Assembly: GCA_038501195.1 (NCBI GenBank)
Contig: JBBPUQ010000003.1
Span: forward strand, 5,548,501 to 5,612,500
Direction of reading: 5' to 3'
Source of the DNA: Nemania diffusa
Lineage: Eukaryota; Ascomycota; Sordariomycetes; Xylariales; Xylariaceae
DNA length: 64,000 nucleotides
Shown in pieces: positions 24,923 through 35,895 of the stretch; the stretch's first letter is position 1, and each line of letters starts with the position of its first letter. A program made the translations under genes and the position numbers. The notes under the pieces were generated by a model, which saw only the letters and a list, made by a program, of their open reading frames with translations, was not told the DNA's origin and did not search any database.

Positions 24923-25867
24923 TCACGCCTGCGTAGAATCCACAACCCGTTTCACAACCTCATCAAGGTCCTCATTCTCCAGCCCCAGAAGATCCATCGC
25001 GAACCCCTCGCGGCCCTCCCAATTCCCATCGAGCGCGCCCAGCGCGAACACCAGATCTTCCACCGCGTCCTTATCCCCCGCATCGGCCTTGCCCTTGCGG
25101 TCCGCGATGAACGCCTCAGACTCGACGAACCTAACCTCCCACTTAGCGCCGCCGGTGGCCCTCTCGAGCGCGGCGAGCACGTCGAGCTGCGAGACGCAGA
25201 AGCTCTGCACGAAGAGCACCCTGTTCCTCGTGCCCTCCTCGTCCGCGGCCAAGATCCTCACCACGGCCTCGCCGACGCGCGCCAGCGTGGCCGTCGAGCT
25301 CCTGTAGCGGCCGTGGTCGAGGATCTCCGCCGTGCGCGCCCCGAGGTTGAAGTGCAAGAAGTTCGCGCGCAGGCCCCAGTCGAAGAAGTGGCCCACGACC
25401 AAACTCGTCCAGGCGAATTCCCCGCCCGCCGCCGTAGCAGTAGCGGAGAGGGCCTGCAGGCGCGCGCGGACGGCGGCCTTGTGCGCGAAGAGCGGCACGA
25501 GCGCCTGCGCGCGGGGGCTGTCCGAGTCGCAGCTGCCGTAGTCGGCGGGGATGACGCGGCGCACGCCTGCGGCGGCGGCGGCGTCGGCGATGCGCAGGTG
25601 CTGCGCCGGGTCCCGGAGCGGGATGCTCACGACGACGGCGTCCATGCCCGCGAGGGCGGCGCGCAGGCTCGCGGGGGACAGGGCGTCGTCGACGGTCCTG
25701 AGGGCTACGGGGGTGGAGGGCGTGGATAGGGAGGGCGGGAGCGAGTAGGGCGAGGACTCCCGCTTTATGACGGTCACGCGGAAGTGCCCGGACGAGACTA
25801 GGGACTGGAGGGCTACGGTGCCTAGGTTGCCGTTGGCGCCGAAGAGGGCTACGGTTTTGATAGCCAT
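24923..25867 (-). CDS. NmrA-like / isoflavone-reductase-like NAD(P)-binding protein
   Basis: An intronless 314-residue protein of the atypical short-chain dehydrogenase group that includes NmrA regulators and isoflavone/phenylcoumaran reductases. The dinucleotide-binding loop GANGNLG is at residues 9-15 after a beta strand (TVALF), and the second strand ends VTVIKRESS, a setting that suggests NADP preference. The conserved region near 110 reads RVIPADYGSCDSD, matching the fungal NmrA-like consensus (RFIPSDFG-like). The C-terminal third is acidic. The coding sequence is notably GC-rich and Ala-rich compared with its AT-richer surroundings. Whether it is an enzyme or a redox-sensing regulator cannot be told; the P450 gene 0.85 kb to the right is in the same orientation but I have no evidence of a shared pathway. 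Confidence 0.88.
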   Translation of the reverse strand: MAIKTVALFGANGNLGTVALQSLVSSGHFRVTVIKRESSPYSLPPSLSTPSTPVALRTVDDALSPASLRAALAGMDAVVVSIPLRDPAQHLRIADAAAAAGVRRVIPADYGSCDSDSPRAQALVPLFAHKAAVRARLQALSATATAAGGEFAWTSLVVGHFFDWGLRANFLHFNLGARTAEILDHGRYRSSTATLARVGEAVVRILAADEEGTRNRVLFVQSFCVSQLDVLAALERATGGAKWEVRFVESEAFIADRKGKADAGDKDAVEDLVFALGALDGNWEGREGFAMDLLGLENEDLDEVVKRVVDSTQA

Positions 25868-26714
25868 TTCGTTAGTGGTCTGAGAGAAGTCTGATGTTTT
25901 TTTTTCAACGGAAGAGGGAAGAAAAGGACGTAGGTTAGGTATATAAGCAAGAAGTTTAGTCGTTCAGAAGTGACGACTTGCTCTGGGTTCGTGTTATTAG
26001 TCAGCCTGCAGTGTACAATTAGTCTAGTCCCCGTCATCGGACTCTAGTTGCATACCAGTTGAGTGCTTGAGTAGTGCTTGGCGACTCAGAACTGAGGAGG
26101 AAATGAATATAAAGAATTTCAATATGATCACGTGGAGACGACTGCATATACCTATGGCGTATGGCCAAGTTGGTAGTTGAACTATCTACTGGCTTGCTGG
26201 GTGTGACGGATGTTGGGACTCGGAGCGAGCGGAGCGGATCCGTTGAGAGCATCCATTTCGGCCCGGCTTTTAGAAGACCAACCGGGTCTAGAAATCACAT
26301 ATTCCCGGGATAAGAGAGAATGGCTTGGTTGTAGTCGTTCTCGCGCGGGCTAAATATGCGTACCATTTACATATGTTGGTGAGTCTACATATTCACTGTA
26401 CTCTTCCAAGCACACATACATGGGTTGCTACGACTCGTCGTCACTAAATGATTCGAGAAAACAGAAGACAAGCATAATGAAGACATAACGTATGACATTA
26501 ATAGAGTGCTAAGCTACAACTCTAGATTTACTGACTCGTACATAAACCCTCATACTTTCGTTCCCACCGATATACCCCTCCATGAACTCCCTGTAAGGCC
26601 TCTCCCCGACGTTATCCATACCGTTATTTCTGATCTACAACGAGTATCGTACAACTAACTACTATACTCCAACCCAGCCATCATGGGTAAACAGAACTCA
26701 CACTTCATACTTAC
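25868..26714. other. Intergenic between NmrA-like gene and P450 gene
   Basis: No gene seen. It holds the promoter side of the NmrA-like gene and the 3' region of the P450 gene. A GTAAGT-like string directly after the P450 stop codon might be a donor of a 3' UTR intron. Confidence 0.5.
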
Positions 26715-27458
26715 CTATTTACGGGGTTGGAAAACGCAGAAGACGGCACCGGGCTGGCAGGTCACCTGGTCTCGCATGTCACGCCACATGGTGTCCTCGT
26801 CGTAGCCCGGCGCAAAGCTCAGGTCGTAGTCCTGGAGGAGAATCGTCACGACCAGGCGCAGCCCAATAAGGGCCATGCTCTTGCCCAGGCAGTACCGGGC
26901 GCCGGAGGAGAACGGCGCAAAGGCGCGCTTGTCGAGGATGAGCTCGGGGCGCGAGTACCAGCGCTCGGGGATGAAGTCGTCCGGCTGCACCCACAGCGAT
27001 TCCACTACACACGCACACACATTGTCAGCCAGAACCATCGTTTCGGAAACTCGCCGACGACGCAGCGCCGCGGCGCGTAGACTTACTTCTGTGGACGACG
27101 TATTTCGGGCACGTCACTTTGACGCCCGGGGGGATGAGCACGTCGTCGACTACCATGCCATTGGGGCCGGTGATCCGGCTCCCGCCCGTCATGACCGGCG
27201 GGGCGAGCCGGAGGGCCTCGTTGATCACGCCGTTGAGGTGGGGGAGCGCGGCGAGGGCGTTGGCGTCGTTCACGTCGATGCCGGCGATCTCCTCTTGTAT
27301 CTTCTTGGTGTGCTCCGGCATTTTCGCGAGAAACCACCAGATGGCGATGAGAACGGCACGAGTAGTGTCACTGTGGGCATGTTAGCGGAAATCCCCCCGG
27401 CTGGAACTCTCAGTTGATTCGTCGCGGGGAGGTTGCACTGATCATGTGAGATGCAACC

Positions 27459-27494
<36 letters not shown>

Positions 27495-28824
27495 CAAGAC
27501 TGACCTGCCTGCGACGACGGCTGTCACCGCCGTGCCGCTGAGATGGAGATCTCTGGCTTTTTTACTCTTTGTTTTAGCAGTATTCTCGTATTCCTCGATG
27601 AAGTAAGTGGCCATGTCTGTCTTGCCGTTTCCGCCACGCTACATTAGACCTTTTGTTAGGTGCAGGTGTACTTTGAGAAGCTTGTCACGATTGTGGGAGT
27701 GGCACCTACGCTGAGGCGTTCGAGCATGTGGTCCTCGCAGAATTGTATCATGCGGCGCCAGTCATTGACTCTTCCGACGGGCGGCATGATCTGAAAACCT
27801 AGGAGAGCGATCCAGATGGCATCACCGAGCGGTCCTGCCATAGCCAAGGCACGGTCTCGGTGTTCTATACCGGGATGCGTTACCTTGGACTTTGTGAGAT
27901 TGAAGTCCTCGCCGAAGAGCACTTCTCCCATGACATCCCACGAGTACCAAGACATGACTTGATCCATGTCTACAGGCTTCGTACCAAAGGCACCAATGGT
28001 ACCAATGCAACGTGAGAGCTCTCGAACGAGACTTAGGATGCGAGGGTGATAATCATTCATCGCTGTCGAGATAGTCCAGTTAGCCACGGCCATTCGCGAC
28101 AATCAGAATGACAATACAGAATACCAATCTACTCGCCTTTGCTTGATAGCCCTTGAGCCCAGAATTTGCGACCCTCTTTGTGCTCGAGCTTGTCGCGCGT
28201 GAAAATGGCTGAGGTCCTCGGCCGCACAATATCATACCAAACATCCCTCGTAGTCTCGTTGTTGAAGCCGTCAAGTAACTCGAACGCGGAGGCACTGAAG
28301 ATAGTCATCTCATTTGGACCTTGGTGGGAAAAAAGTACTTAGTCTTGATATTTATAGCTAACCAAACCTCCCCCCAAAACCGTTTGCAAATATTGCTAAG
28401 CAAAGCGAGGATAGATCGGCTCACCTGTTCTCACGATGTTGCCATATTTTTTCTGGATTTCCTTCTGGAAAAGGAAATTGGTAGAGTCGCGAACATGCCA
28501 CACATGCCAGAGTTTGGAGACGGCGGCAAGTCTGGGGCCGTGGAAGGAGGAAAGACGATGAAAGTAGAGACGGTATATGGTCATGCTGGAGAATAGACCG
28601 CCAAGGTAGGCGACGGCCAGGACGGCGAAGCGACCGAGAATCTCGGCGAGCCCATGGTCAAAACGGCTGAGATAATACAGCGCGACACTGCCAAGGGCGA
28701 GGTGACTGGCGATGATGTGTGGGCCGTGGAGGTGCCACTCGCCGTGTTTGAAAATGCCAAGATGCACGGCGACACCCGCCGCGACGGCCAAGATGGGCAG
28801 ATGCCGAGCCTCACTCACAGCCAT
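26715..28824 (-). CDS. Cytochrome P450 monooxygenase, membrane-anchored
   Basis: A 547-residue class II fungal P450. Six exons in phase: 28425-28824, 28137-28319, 27710-28062, 27505-27638, 27087-27370, 26715-27004. The N-terminus holds three hydrophobic segments (about residues 8-95) rather than a single anchor. Family motifs: RTGPNEMTIF after exon 1, the I-helix AGSDTTR split by intron 4, the K-helix EALR (NEALRLAPP), the PERW region (FIPERWYS), and the haem loop FSSGARYCLGK with the Cys ligand. Intron 2 needs a GC donor (AAAG|GCGAGT); with its CTAAC branch site it restores GLSSKAMNDYHPR. Intron 4 contains the AG microsatellite. The N-terminal multi-segment anchor and GPNE sequence resemble fungal tryprostatin-hydroxylase-like P450s, but the substrate is unknown. 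The start was chosen as the ATG before MAVSEARH; the frame is open further upstream. Confidence 0.92.
27462..27492. repeat. AG/CT dinucleotide microsatellite inside P450 intron 4
   Basis: About 15 AG units, which read as a CT tract in the transcript just downstream of the 5' splice site of intron 4 (27371-27504). It lies outside the coding sequence, so length change should not shift the frame. Confidence 0.85.
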
Positions 28825-31800
28825 GTTGTGCGCGTGCTCCTGAACTGCCTGGCTTGCTTGCTTACTTCCTGAGTGCGTAGATAGTGCTCTAGATAGTGCT
28901 CGAGATGCCCATTGCCAGAAGAACGAGCGAAGTGAGGGACAGGAAGGGTCAATTGAAAACGAAGACGCCGAGATCACATATAGACCCCCCTTGCTGCACT
29001 TGTGCGTGCTGCCGTCGCGCGACCCCCCGCTTGCCTCGCATTTGACCCAAACAGCTCCTCTCGGTAATATAATACAGGGGCTAGGCTTTTGGGGGATGCA
29101 GGTGTTTTCTAGGACACGCCCCCGGTTCACGATGGTCGTACATCTTACTACGATAGGCAAAGTAGCATTTTATAAGTACATATTCTAACACGTGTAACAG
29201 GCGGGTAGATAGATTAGCCTACTTACTATAGGTTGATACTCTACTACCTAAATAGGTAGTCGTCCAAGAGCCCGGTGTTGTTCTAAGCTACCCGACTAGG
29301 TACGCCTGCACTCCGTATTCGTACTCACTCCATTTACTCTTGGGACTTACAGAGGCAAACCATAAGTCTGTACTTATATGTATCCTACAAATGCAGCTAA
29401 TCAAGCAATCAGTCAGTCAATCAGTAGCCCAAGTACGTGATAATAAAATAACAAGAGGCAGCACTCTTGCTACGTAAGGGCTGATATCTACCCTGAAGGA
29501 GCTAGATTAGATCCTTTAGATCAAAAAACGCGCTTCAAATTCCATTGATCGATCAAGCCACCTATCGAGATAGGCTACCTAGGTGTAACTAGAACCTCTT
29601 ACGTAATAACAGTAATTAGAACCCAAGAGTCTGGGAACAATCCTTAACCCTATGATTTGGCAATTGGAAAAGGGGTACCTTTAAAGATACCTAGCCAAAG
29701 AGGATTAACGCAATATTAAGCAATCCGTTATCTGCAATACGACATGCCGCGGGCTGAAAGGGGAAAGGCAGTGGTCCACAAGCACCAGTTCCACATACCG
29801 CCTACATATCTACTGTAGGTACCCATGCTATTAACACTATACAGATCTGTACTAACAGCATACTAACAGCAGCCTACCAGCAGACTAACAGTACAGTAGA
29901 TACGCAGTACATATATGCGTATGCATACCCAAGGTAGCCAAGTTATAGCGTGGGAAGTAGGTACAAAAGAAGTAGGTAGGTAGATGTGTAGATACTACGT
30001 ACATGATATCATGTAAACATCCGCCTGCTATCTGGTCTATCCGGTAGGTACTGAGCTAAACCCCGAAGCCGATGGACAGCGCATGTATATACCTTTAACG
30101 TAGCCATTTCGTCATTACTAGAACCTTTGCAACACAAACAACACAAACAATGGTTCTTGTTGATACGTATTTCCGGTACCACCACTAGACTATCTAGGGT
30201 ATGATCTTCTCGTCCGGCACCGAGTACATAAATAAGTAAGTGTCTAACCTAGGGGAGTTATGTACGTACCTACAGCTATGGCTGGTCGCCGAAGCAGGTT
30301 TGGCGTCTGGGGAAGCGGAAGCAGCCGAGACCAGGGATAGGATCTGTGTTGGTTGTTGGTGCTTAATCCCGGCTGGACACCACCAATACCACAGTAGGTA
30401 TCTCTACTAGGTACATACGCGATAGAATAGATAAACAAACATTCTATCCAACTCTTGTTAATGGCGCAGACCTCACCTCGCTCATCGAGGCCTATTAAAG
30501 AAATACCACCTACTTGCATCTACGCGTACGGGATTCAAATTCTATATTAGGCATATTATATAAACCAAAGGCAGTATAAGCCACCTCTTCGAACCTAGGC
30601 GGCTTTAGTAGAACCCGATATATGGCTACGATCTCATGTCTATTCTTTTCTTTTTAGGCAGTGAGATTTCACCATGCAGCATTCCATCACTCTGCCGTAC
30701 CGACCTAGGAGGACCTATCCACTCCACTTCTTGGCTCGGATACAACGTTTAGGATCTTATCCCTGTTCATATCATATACCAAAGTAGGCCTCAACCAACT
30801 ACGTTAGGTAGATAGGCGCATAATTAATGAACTTGAACTAGCTGAAAATATTATTAAAATAAGACCGCCCTGGAGCATAGGGAACAATAGGAGGAGTAGA
30901 TATAGAATTATCTATATAAGGAGGTTGAAGTCGCTTGGCTTCTTCTTTTCTTTATTGTCCTTAGTATTAGTCCACTCTTTAGGGAATAGTTGGTCACCTA
31001 AACTAATTGCTAGTATTGCATCCATCATAGAAAGCTTGTTACTAACCTTGGTTAGTAGGGTAAAAACCGGACGTTTATATAACTACCCGTTTGATCAATA
31101 AGATAGTTTGTCTGCAATGAGTTGGAAATTTGAAATCAAGAAATTGGCGATTTTTCTTTAACAGTGGCTAGCTACTAAATTCCCTAGGGGTTTAAACTTA
31201 ATCTTTAGATATTGGTATCTCCCTAAGTATGTGGCTCATCTAGAAGCACTTACACATTTGTCTGGTCTCGTCCCACCTACTACTGGCATCCGAACTACTC
31301 TCATGCAAGCTTAACTTGTACGTTGGCGAGCTTTAAACCTTCCCAAATCCCAATCTACATCTTAGAAGAACTCACGATGATTCAAAGGTGTGATATAACT
31401 GTCCAGCATATCCTCTTTATATCCGTTTTACTTGAGGGAGGCTGGTAAATCGACCTGGGATGTCTGTATGGCAGACCTAAAATGAGGATCGCGAACTACC
31501 TAGCCCGCACGAAAGTAATAACACTAGAGTGGGTGGTGTTACACATTCGGCGGGGTGGCTTAAAAGACGAATGGCCGAAACCTAAGCTATCATATTTCAA
31601 TATGATCGAATCTCACGCTTACAACATATCGCTCTAAGCATCCATTGACCACACACTTAGCAGGCATCATTTGGTTCGTCCACAAACCACAAACCTTATC
31701 TGCCTCTGTATACACTTTCTCCTGTATGAAGGTAGCGACTTTTGACGCAAAGATTGCTCTTGAATCCAAGTCCTATGAGTAGTTGGGTCGACGACGACGA

Positions 31801-32111
31801 CCGAATCACCGGTGTTGTATGTTTTATATTTGTTTTTTTTTCCTAATTCATCTTTGTTTAATTTGTATCCCGCCACCATTAACAAGCGGGCAGGCCAGCA
31901 CAAAGGGTCGCTCGTGCGTGTTAGATTTCAATACTGGTTAAAAGTCTCACTTTTCACAGCACTTGCGAAAAACCTAGACAAGCAAAAACAACGAAACCCT
32001 CCACCAACAGTGCTGTAATACCTCAGCCCGTGCAACCCCTCTGTCGCTTCAGAAACGGCCTCATCTGATGCTGTTTTATAAGAATAGCACTTATTTAAAT
32101 ACACAAATTAA

Positions 32112-32228
32112 GTCTAACTAGAAGGTCTGGTTGGGTAGTTGGCTTATTCAGCAGCCTTATAAAACCGGTAGTTGTATGTTACATTTGTTCTTCTAGCTAG
32201 ACCTGACTTCTGGCCATACCAGACCTTC
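32112..32228. repeat. Nested short inverted repeats, possible decayed MITE
   Basis: GAAGGTCTGGT at 32121-32131 is exactly reverse-complemented at 32218-32228, and GTCTAACTAGAA at 32112-32123 pairs with TTCTAGCTAGAC at 32191-32202 with one mismatch. The layout could be the remains of a small inverted-repeat element or a fold of a non-coding transcript. No target-site duplication was established, so the call is weak. Confidence 0.3.
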
Positions 32229-34186
32229 AACGTGTAACAGTACGTTACGCCTAGTAATGTGTGCAACTAGGTCCCCTACAAATATAGCAGTTTTAGAGGG
32301 TCTTAGGCGATAGAAAAAGTAGGTAATTAAAAAAAGCAAATTACGAAGAAACCTGTATGTTCAATTGACTATCGGATTAGCGGAAAACCACTTATCGCCG
32401 ACCGTCGTTGTATGTTTGACTAACCCAGCATGCTGCAAAGCCAATACAATTGGGTGATGGTAGTGGGATCTGGTAGGCTACTAGGCTGGAGAAGGCTTAG
32501 TTTAATACCTCGGTACGAAAACAAGTACTAAATGATGCTCCGTCCACCGCATGCATACATAATATCTACAAAGCTGTAGGCGATGAGGAATCAGAAAGGG
32601 GCTAGTAGAGATTAAAGCCTCCCTTACATTGTCGAGTATCTCTGGTCGCCATGCCACATATACGCTTGCGGCAAAATAACGAACAGAACGACTCTTACTA
32701 CACCCCTTCTCCCCTTGATAAGGGACTATGGCGATTCACTCGCTGTTTGCCGACTTACGGAGTTGGCCTATCGTGAATTGCGTATAAAAGATAACCGCGG
32801 CGTTGCTCACGATTGACATTAATGAGTGGTTAACTACCCTGATGCTATCGCTAGGCATACTAGTCTCACAGGTCATTGTAGCGATGGTAGTCAGGCCTGA
32901 TCGATGGGCAAGAAAAAGTAATGAGAGAAGACGGCCTGGGAGAAGCATCGACGGTGCGAATGGTAGATTCCATCTACGCGATGAATTTACCGTTGTGGGG
33001 GGGGCTGCTGAATGTTACGAAGGAATTATGATGGAGATACAATTAGCTATACGATACTTTTGAAGATGATAATTCAGGCCATCTCGTTATATTTACGTCC
33101 GGATGAACTACATGATCTAGGCAGGAGAGTACAATGTTGAGCCCCGGTCGCTCCATTCAAGCGTTTATTGAGATACCTACACATATCATTAATCTGCGCA
33201 ACATGCCAAGGTGAGGGGCCAGTGCGAGTGGCAATTAGATAATAGATCATAATACAAACACGAAAGCCAAGGTACTAGGACAGGAGCCATCTTTACTGGT
33301 CGTGGGTAGTATGTATCAACCTCGCGGGCTACTGTTTGTGTTAAATCTCGTTGTCTATGAAACACAGCCAAGTTTGCTTCTGACACAGCTTGGCCTCCGG
33401 ATCTACGCCGCCACGCCATCATTCAAACATACCTCGCTATGTTGATTCCGTTATACAAGGAGATAGGCTGTTTCAAAATGCCTACTAGATAGATAGCTCT
33501 CATAGGCAATAGTGCGCACTCTGCGATAACTATGTAAGTGTGAGAGACTTCATGTGACCTGACGCCACTAAGGCTAGTTATGAGATGGTCACTAGCAGGC
33601 TCTACGGAGTAATCTACTATAGTCATTAGAATAAATCAGAGGCACTCGTTATGTCGCAGGGCTTCGATTATCTATCATAAAACGTAAATTATGCAACTTA
33701 TAAATGGCGCTGAATCTTTGGGTAGATTATTCGGTGATACAACGCTGGGTTGATGACTGTAGGTTAATGAGATGTCCGAGGTCGCCAAGCGTCTAGTTTA
33801 CGTCCCCCCCAAAAGGCCAAAACTCATATAGGTGAAGATGCCTCTAGTTTTTCGTCTAGCTGATGATAATTGACTAGATTGGTATACTGTAGATAGGTGC
33901 TGGCGATATCTTGACTCGATACCAAGTGGTCCGACGTCTTGGCCAAAGCGACGACGCCCTTGGCGACTCTTGGCGACTCGACCATCACACGTCTCGACGA
34001 CCTTTTCGTAACGGCTCGGCATTTCTGTAACATACCTATCTCCCAAATGAACCGGAAAGCCTAGATAGAACAGAGCTGAGCTTGTATGCATAAAGCTTGC
34101 CTGCTCGCCTCATGTATTGAACCTGGCTAATTCGCGTATCTCACTCTTTACGTGAAATTGACCGTCTTCGTTTCTTTTCTTTTCTT

Positions 34187-34200
34187 GTGCACTGGTGCAC
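34187..34200. promoter_or_regulatory. GTGCAC-TG-GTGCAC repeat upstream of the secreted peptide gene
   Basis: Two copies of the self-complementary hexamer GTGCAC separated by two bases, about 100 bp before the peptide start codon, with a TATA-like ATTTATTATAAT at about 34231-34242 between them. This is a plausible paired binding site, but no known factor is assigned. Confidence 0.3.
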
Positions 34201-34299
34201 TAGCTAAACTCTTCGCCCATATCGAGCAAACTTATTTATTATAATACTTCGAGCGACTCTATCGGTTCAATCACCTCCTACATCACAAACACATACACA

Positions 34300-34452
34300 A
34301 TGAAGTCCATCACAACCCTTGTTCTAGCTGTTTTCGCGGCTGTCGCTGTCGCTGCTCCGCTCAACATCAATCTTGGCGCCTATTCTCCTGCGCTGGTGGT
34401 CGGTGATGGAGCTATAGGATTCAACGGCGCCGAGGGCGAAGCGGCAGCCTAG
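34300..34452 (+). CDS. Small secreted peptide (50 aa precursor)
   Basis: A single open frame of 50 codons, too short for usual ORF cut-offs. MKSITTLVLAVFAAVAVAAP is a textbook signal peptide with a cleavage site after AVAVA/A; the remaining ~31 residues begin APLNINLGAYSP, continue ALVVGDGAIGFNGA and end acidic and Ala-rich (EGEAAA). There are no Cys residues and no Kex2 (KR/RR) sites, unlike typical defensins, hydrophobins or pheromone precursors. The start codon is in the good context CACAATG, with a TATA-like box about 60 bp upstream and CA-rich leader (ACATCACAAACACATACACA), which is typical of highly expressed fungal genes. No intron is needed. Function unknown; a secreted signalling or effector-like peptide is possible. 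Confidence 0.7.
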   Translation: MKSITTLVLAVFAAVAVAAPLNINLGAYSPALVVGDGAIGFNGAEGEAAA

Positions 34453-35895
34453 AGGCGATCTATTTTATTACAATAGATAATGTCTTACAGCACCATCTTT
34501 GAGAGTGAGTGTGTGCGACTCGTGTGTCCCGCCTAATGATGGACTTCTACTAAACTGATGAACTGTAGTTATACCGAGAGATAACCACCGCCGTTAGAGA
34601 GAAAGAACGGATCGCCAAGAGATGAAATAAGCATCCGGTCTGTGCAGTATCATCTATTACATATACATCGAAAATCAGGTCTTTACATAAAGATGTCGAT
34701 TCTGTTGGGGGCAGGCATGCATATAGTACCTCGTCCAGTGGCATCTACGAATGTCGGATAATGATCGACACAGAATATACGAGGGCAGGTTCCCATTATG
34801 GGACAAATCGAATGCTCGATGGAACTGCTGGAAGCTCCCTGGGTCGATGAGCACTGAATTTTCCTGCTGGGCGGTCTTGGGAGCATGGCGTTTGAGAGCA
34901 GAGCAATTAAGCATCTAGAATTCAATCCATCAACAAAAGAACCCGAAACCCCGAATACAAACATAATCACAAACACTTTGCTCATTCTAGCTCGGAATTG
35001 ACGTTTACACGAATCCGAAAGGAAATGTCGGGAATGTTAGCAACTATCTAGAGTATTCCCCCCTGGCATCGAAATAATAGGTGTTTGTGAAAGAAAGTAC
35101 CTCGGCGTGATTTCGTCCGCAGGCCGAGACTTGACAACGATGATTTCTGATTGGGAGGCAAAGTCTCCGCTGCGTCTAACTGCCGGCGAGCTAGATACGC
35201 AGTAGATGCCCCCGATTCTCTTAGCTTCTATCTAAAGATCTACATGCTACTATCTAGATGGAAAAGCTTAGCCAGGGGTGATAGCATGGGGCTTGCACAT
35301 CAGAACCATGGTGCCGTATTGTATTTCAGTTTCGACATAGTTATTAGAATACAGAATTCTACCTCTACATTCACAATGCGAGAGCAATGCCCGGTATAAT
35401 AAATACCGGGACTAGTCACCCTGTATGGTATTATGTCGAGAGGGTCCCTCAAATAGATTTTAAGTTAGGCTTTGTCTAGCAGAGAAGAGCTCCCAATCTA
35501 ATGCTAGAAAGAAGTAGAATCTCTCACCTCCTCATGCTTTGTACGCTGTCCCCCGCACCATACATATGACGTAAAGTACTTGCATGGGTACTAATTGAAG
35601 ACCCCGGTACCGAGTTGAACGATGGGCTCGAATTCATTCCCCTTGCCGATATACCGATGAGAGGCAGCCATCTTGATGATCGTTTACTCTTTCTTTAAGA
35701 AAGCTGACAGCATATACTATAAACGATTTAAACCGAATTCGTCTCGTCTTTAATTCATTATATGAAGGCGTGGATCTTCAAGGTTCATTTGTTAAAAGTT
35801 AGCCTCTTAGTTCCTTCGGTAAAGGAGAGGGAGCCCGGTATTGCTGAATGAGCCGCGACTTGAGAATCAAATTAGATAGTAAACGATAAGCAAAG
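34453..35895. other. Intergenic between secreted peptide and MFS transporter
   Basis: No gene seen; short minus-strand frames around 34550-34985 have no recognisable features. The right end is the promoter side of the transporter. Confidence 0.5.

Larger units (their letters stand above)
28825..34299. other. 5.5 kb gene-poor, AT-richer stretch
   Basis: The left end holds the P450 promoter. From about 29200 I find no exon with family resemblance on either strand. Visible items: repeated TACC/GGTA-type short motifs to about 30060, an 8-bp-arm inverted repeat at 31589-31606 (ATCATATT-tc-AATATGAT), and nested short inverted repeats at 32112-32228. The stretch 30540-32600 looks AT-richer than coding DNA and could include decayed mobile DNA, but I could not read a transposase from it. 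Confidence 0.5.

Noticed and set aside
30841..31660. Decayed DNA transposon in the AT-richer stretch
   Set aside because: Short readable segments exist on both strands, but I could not recognise any transposase motif or terminal repeats; kept only as a possibility.
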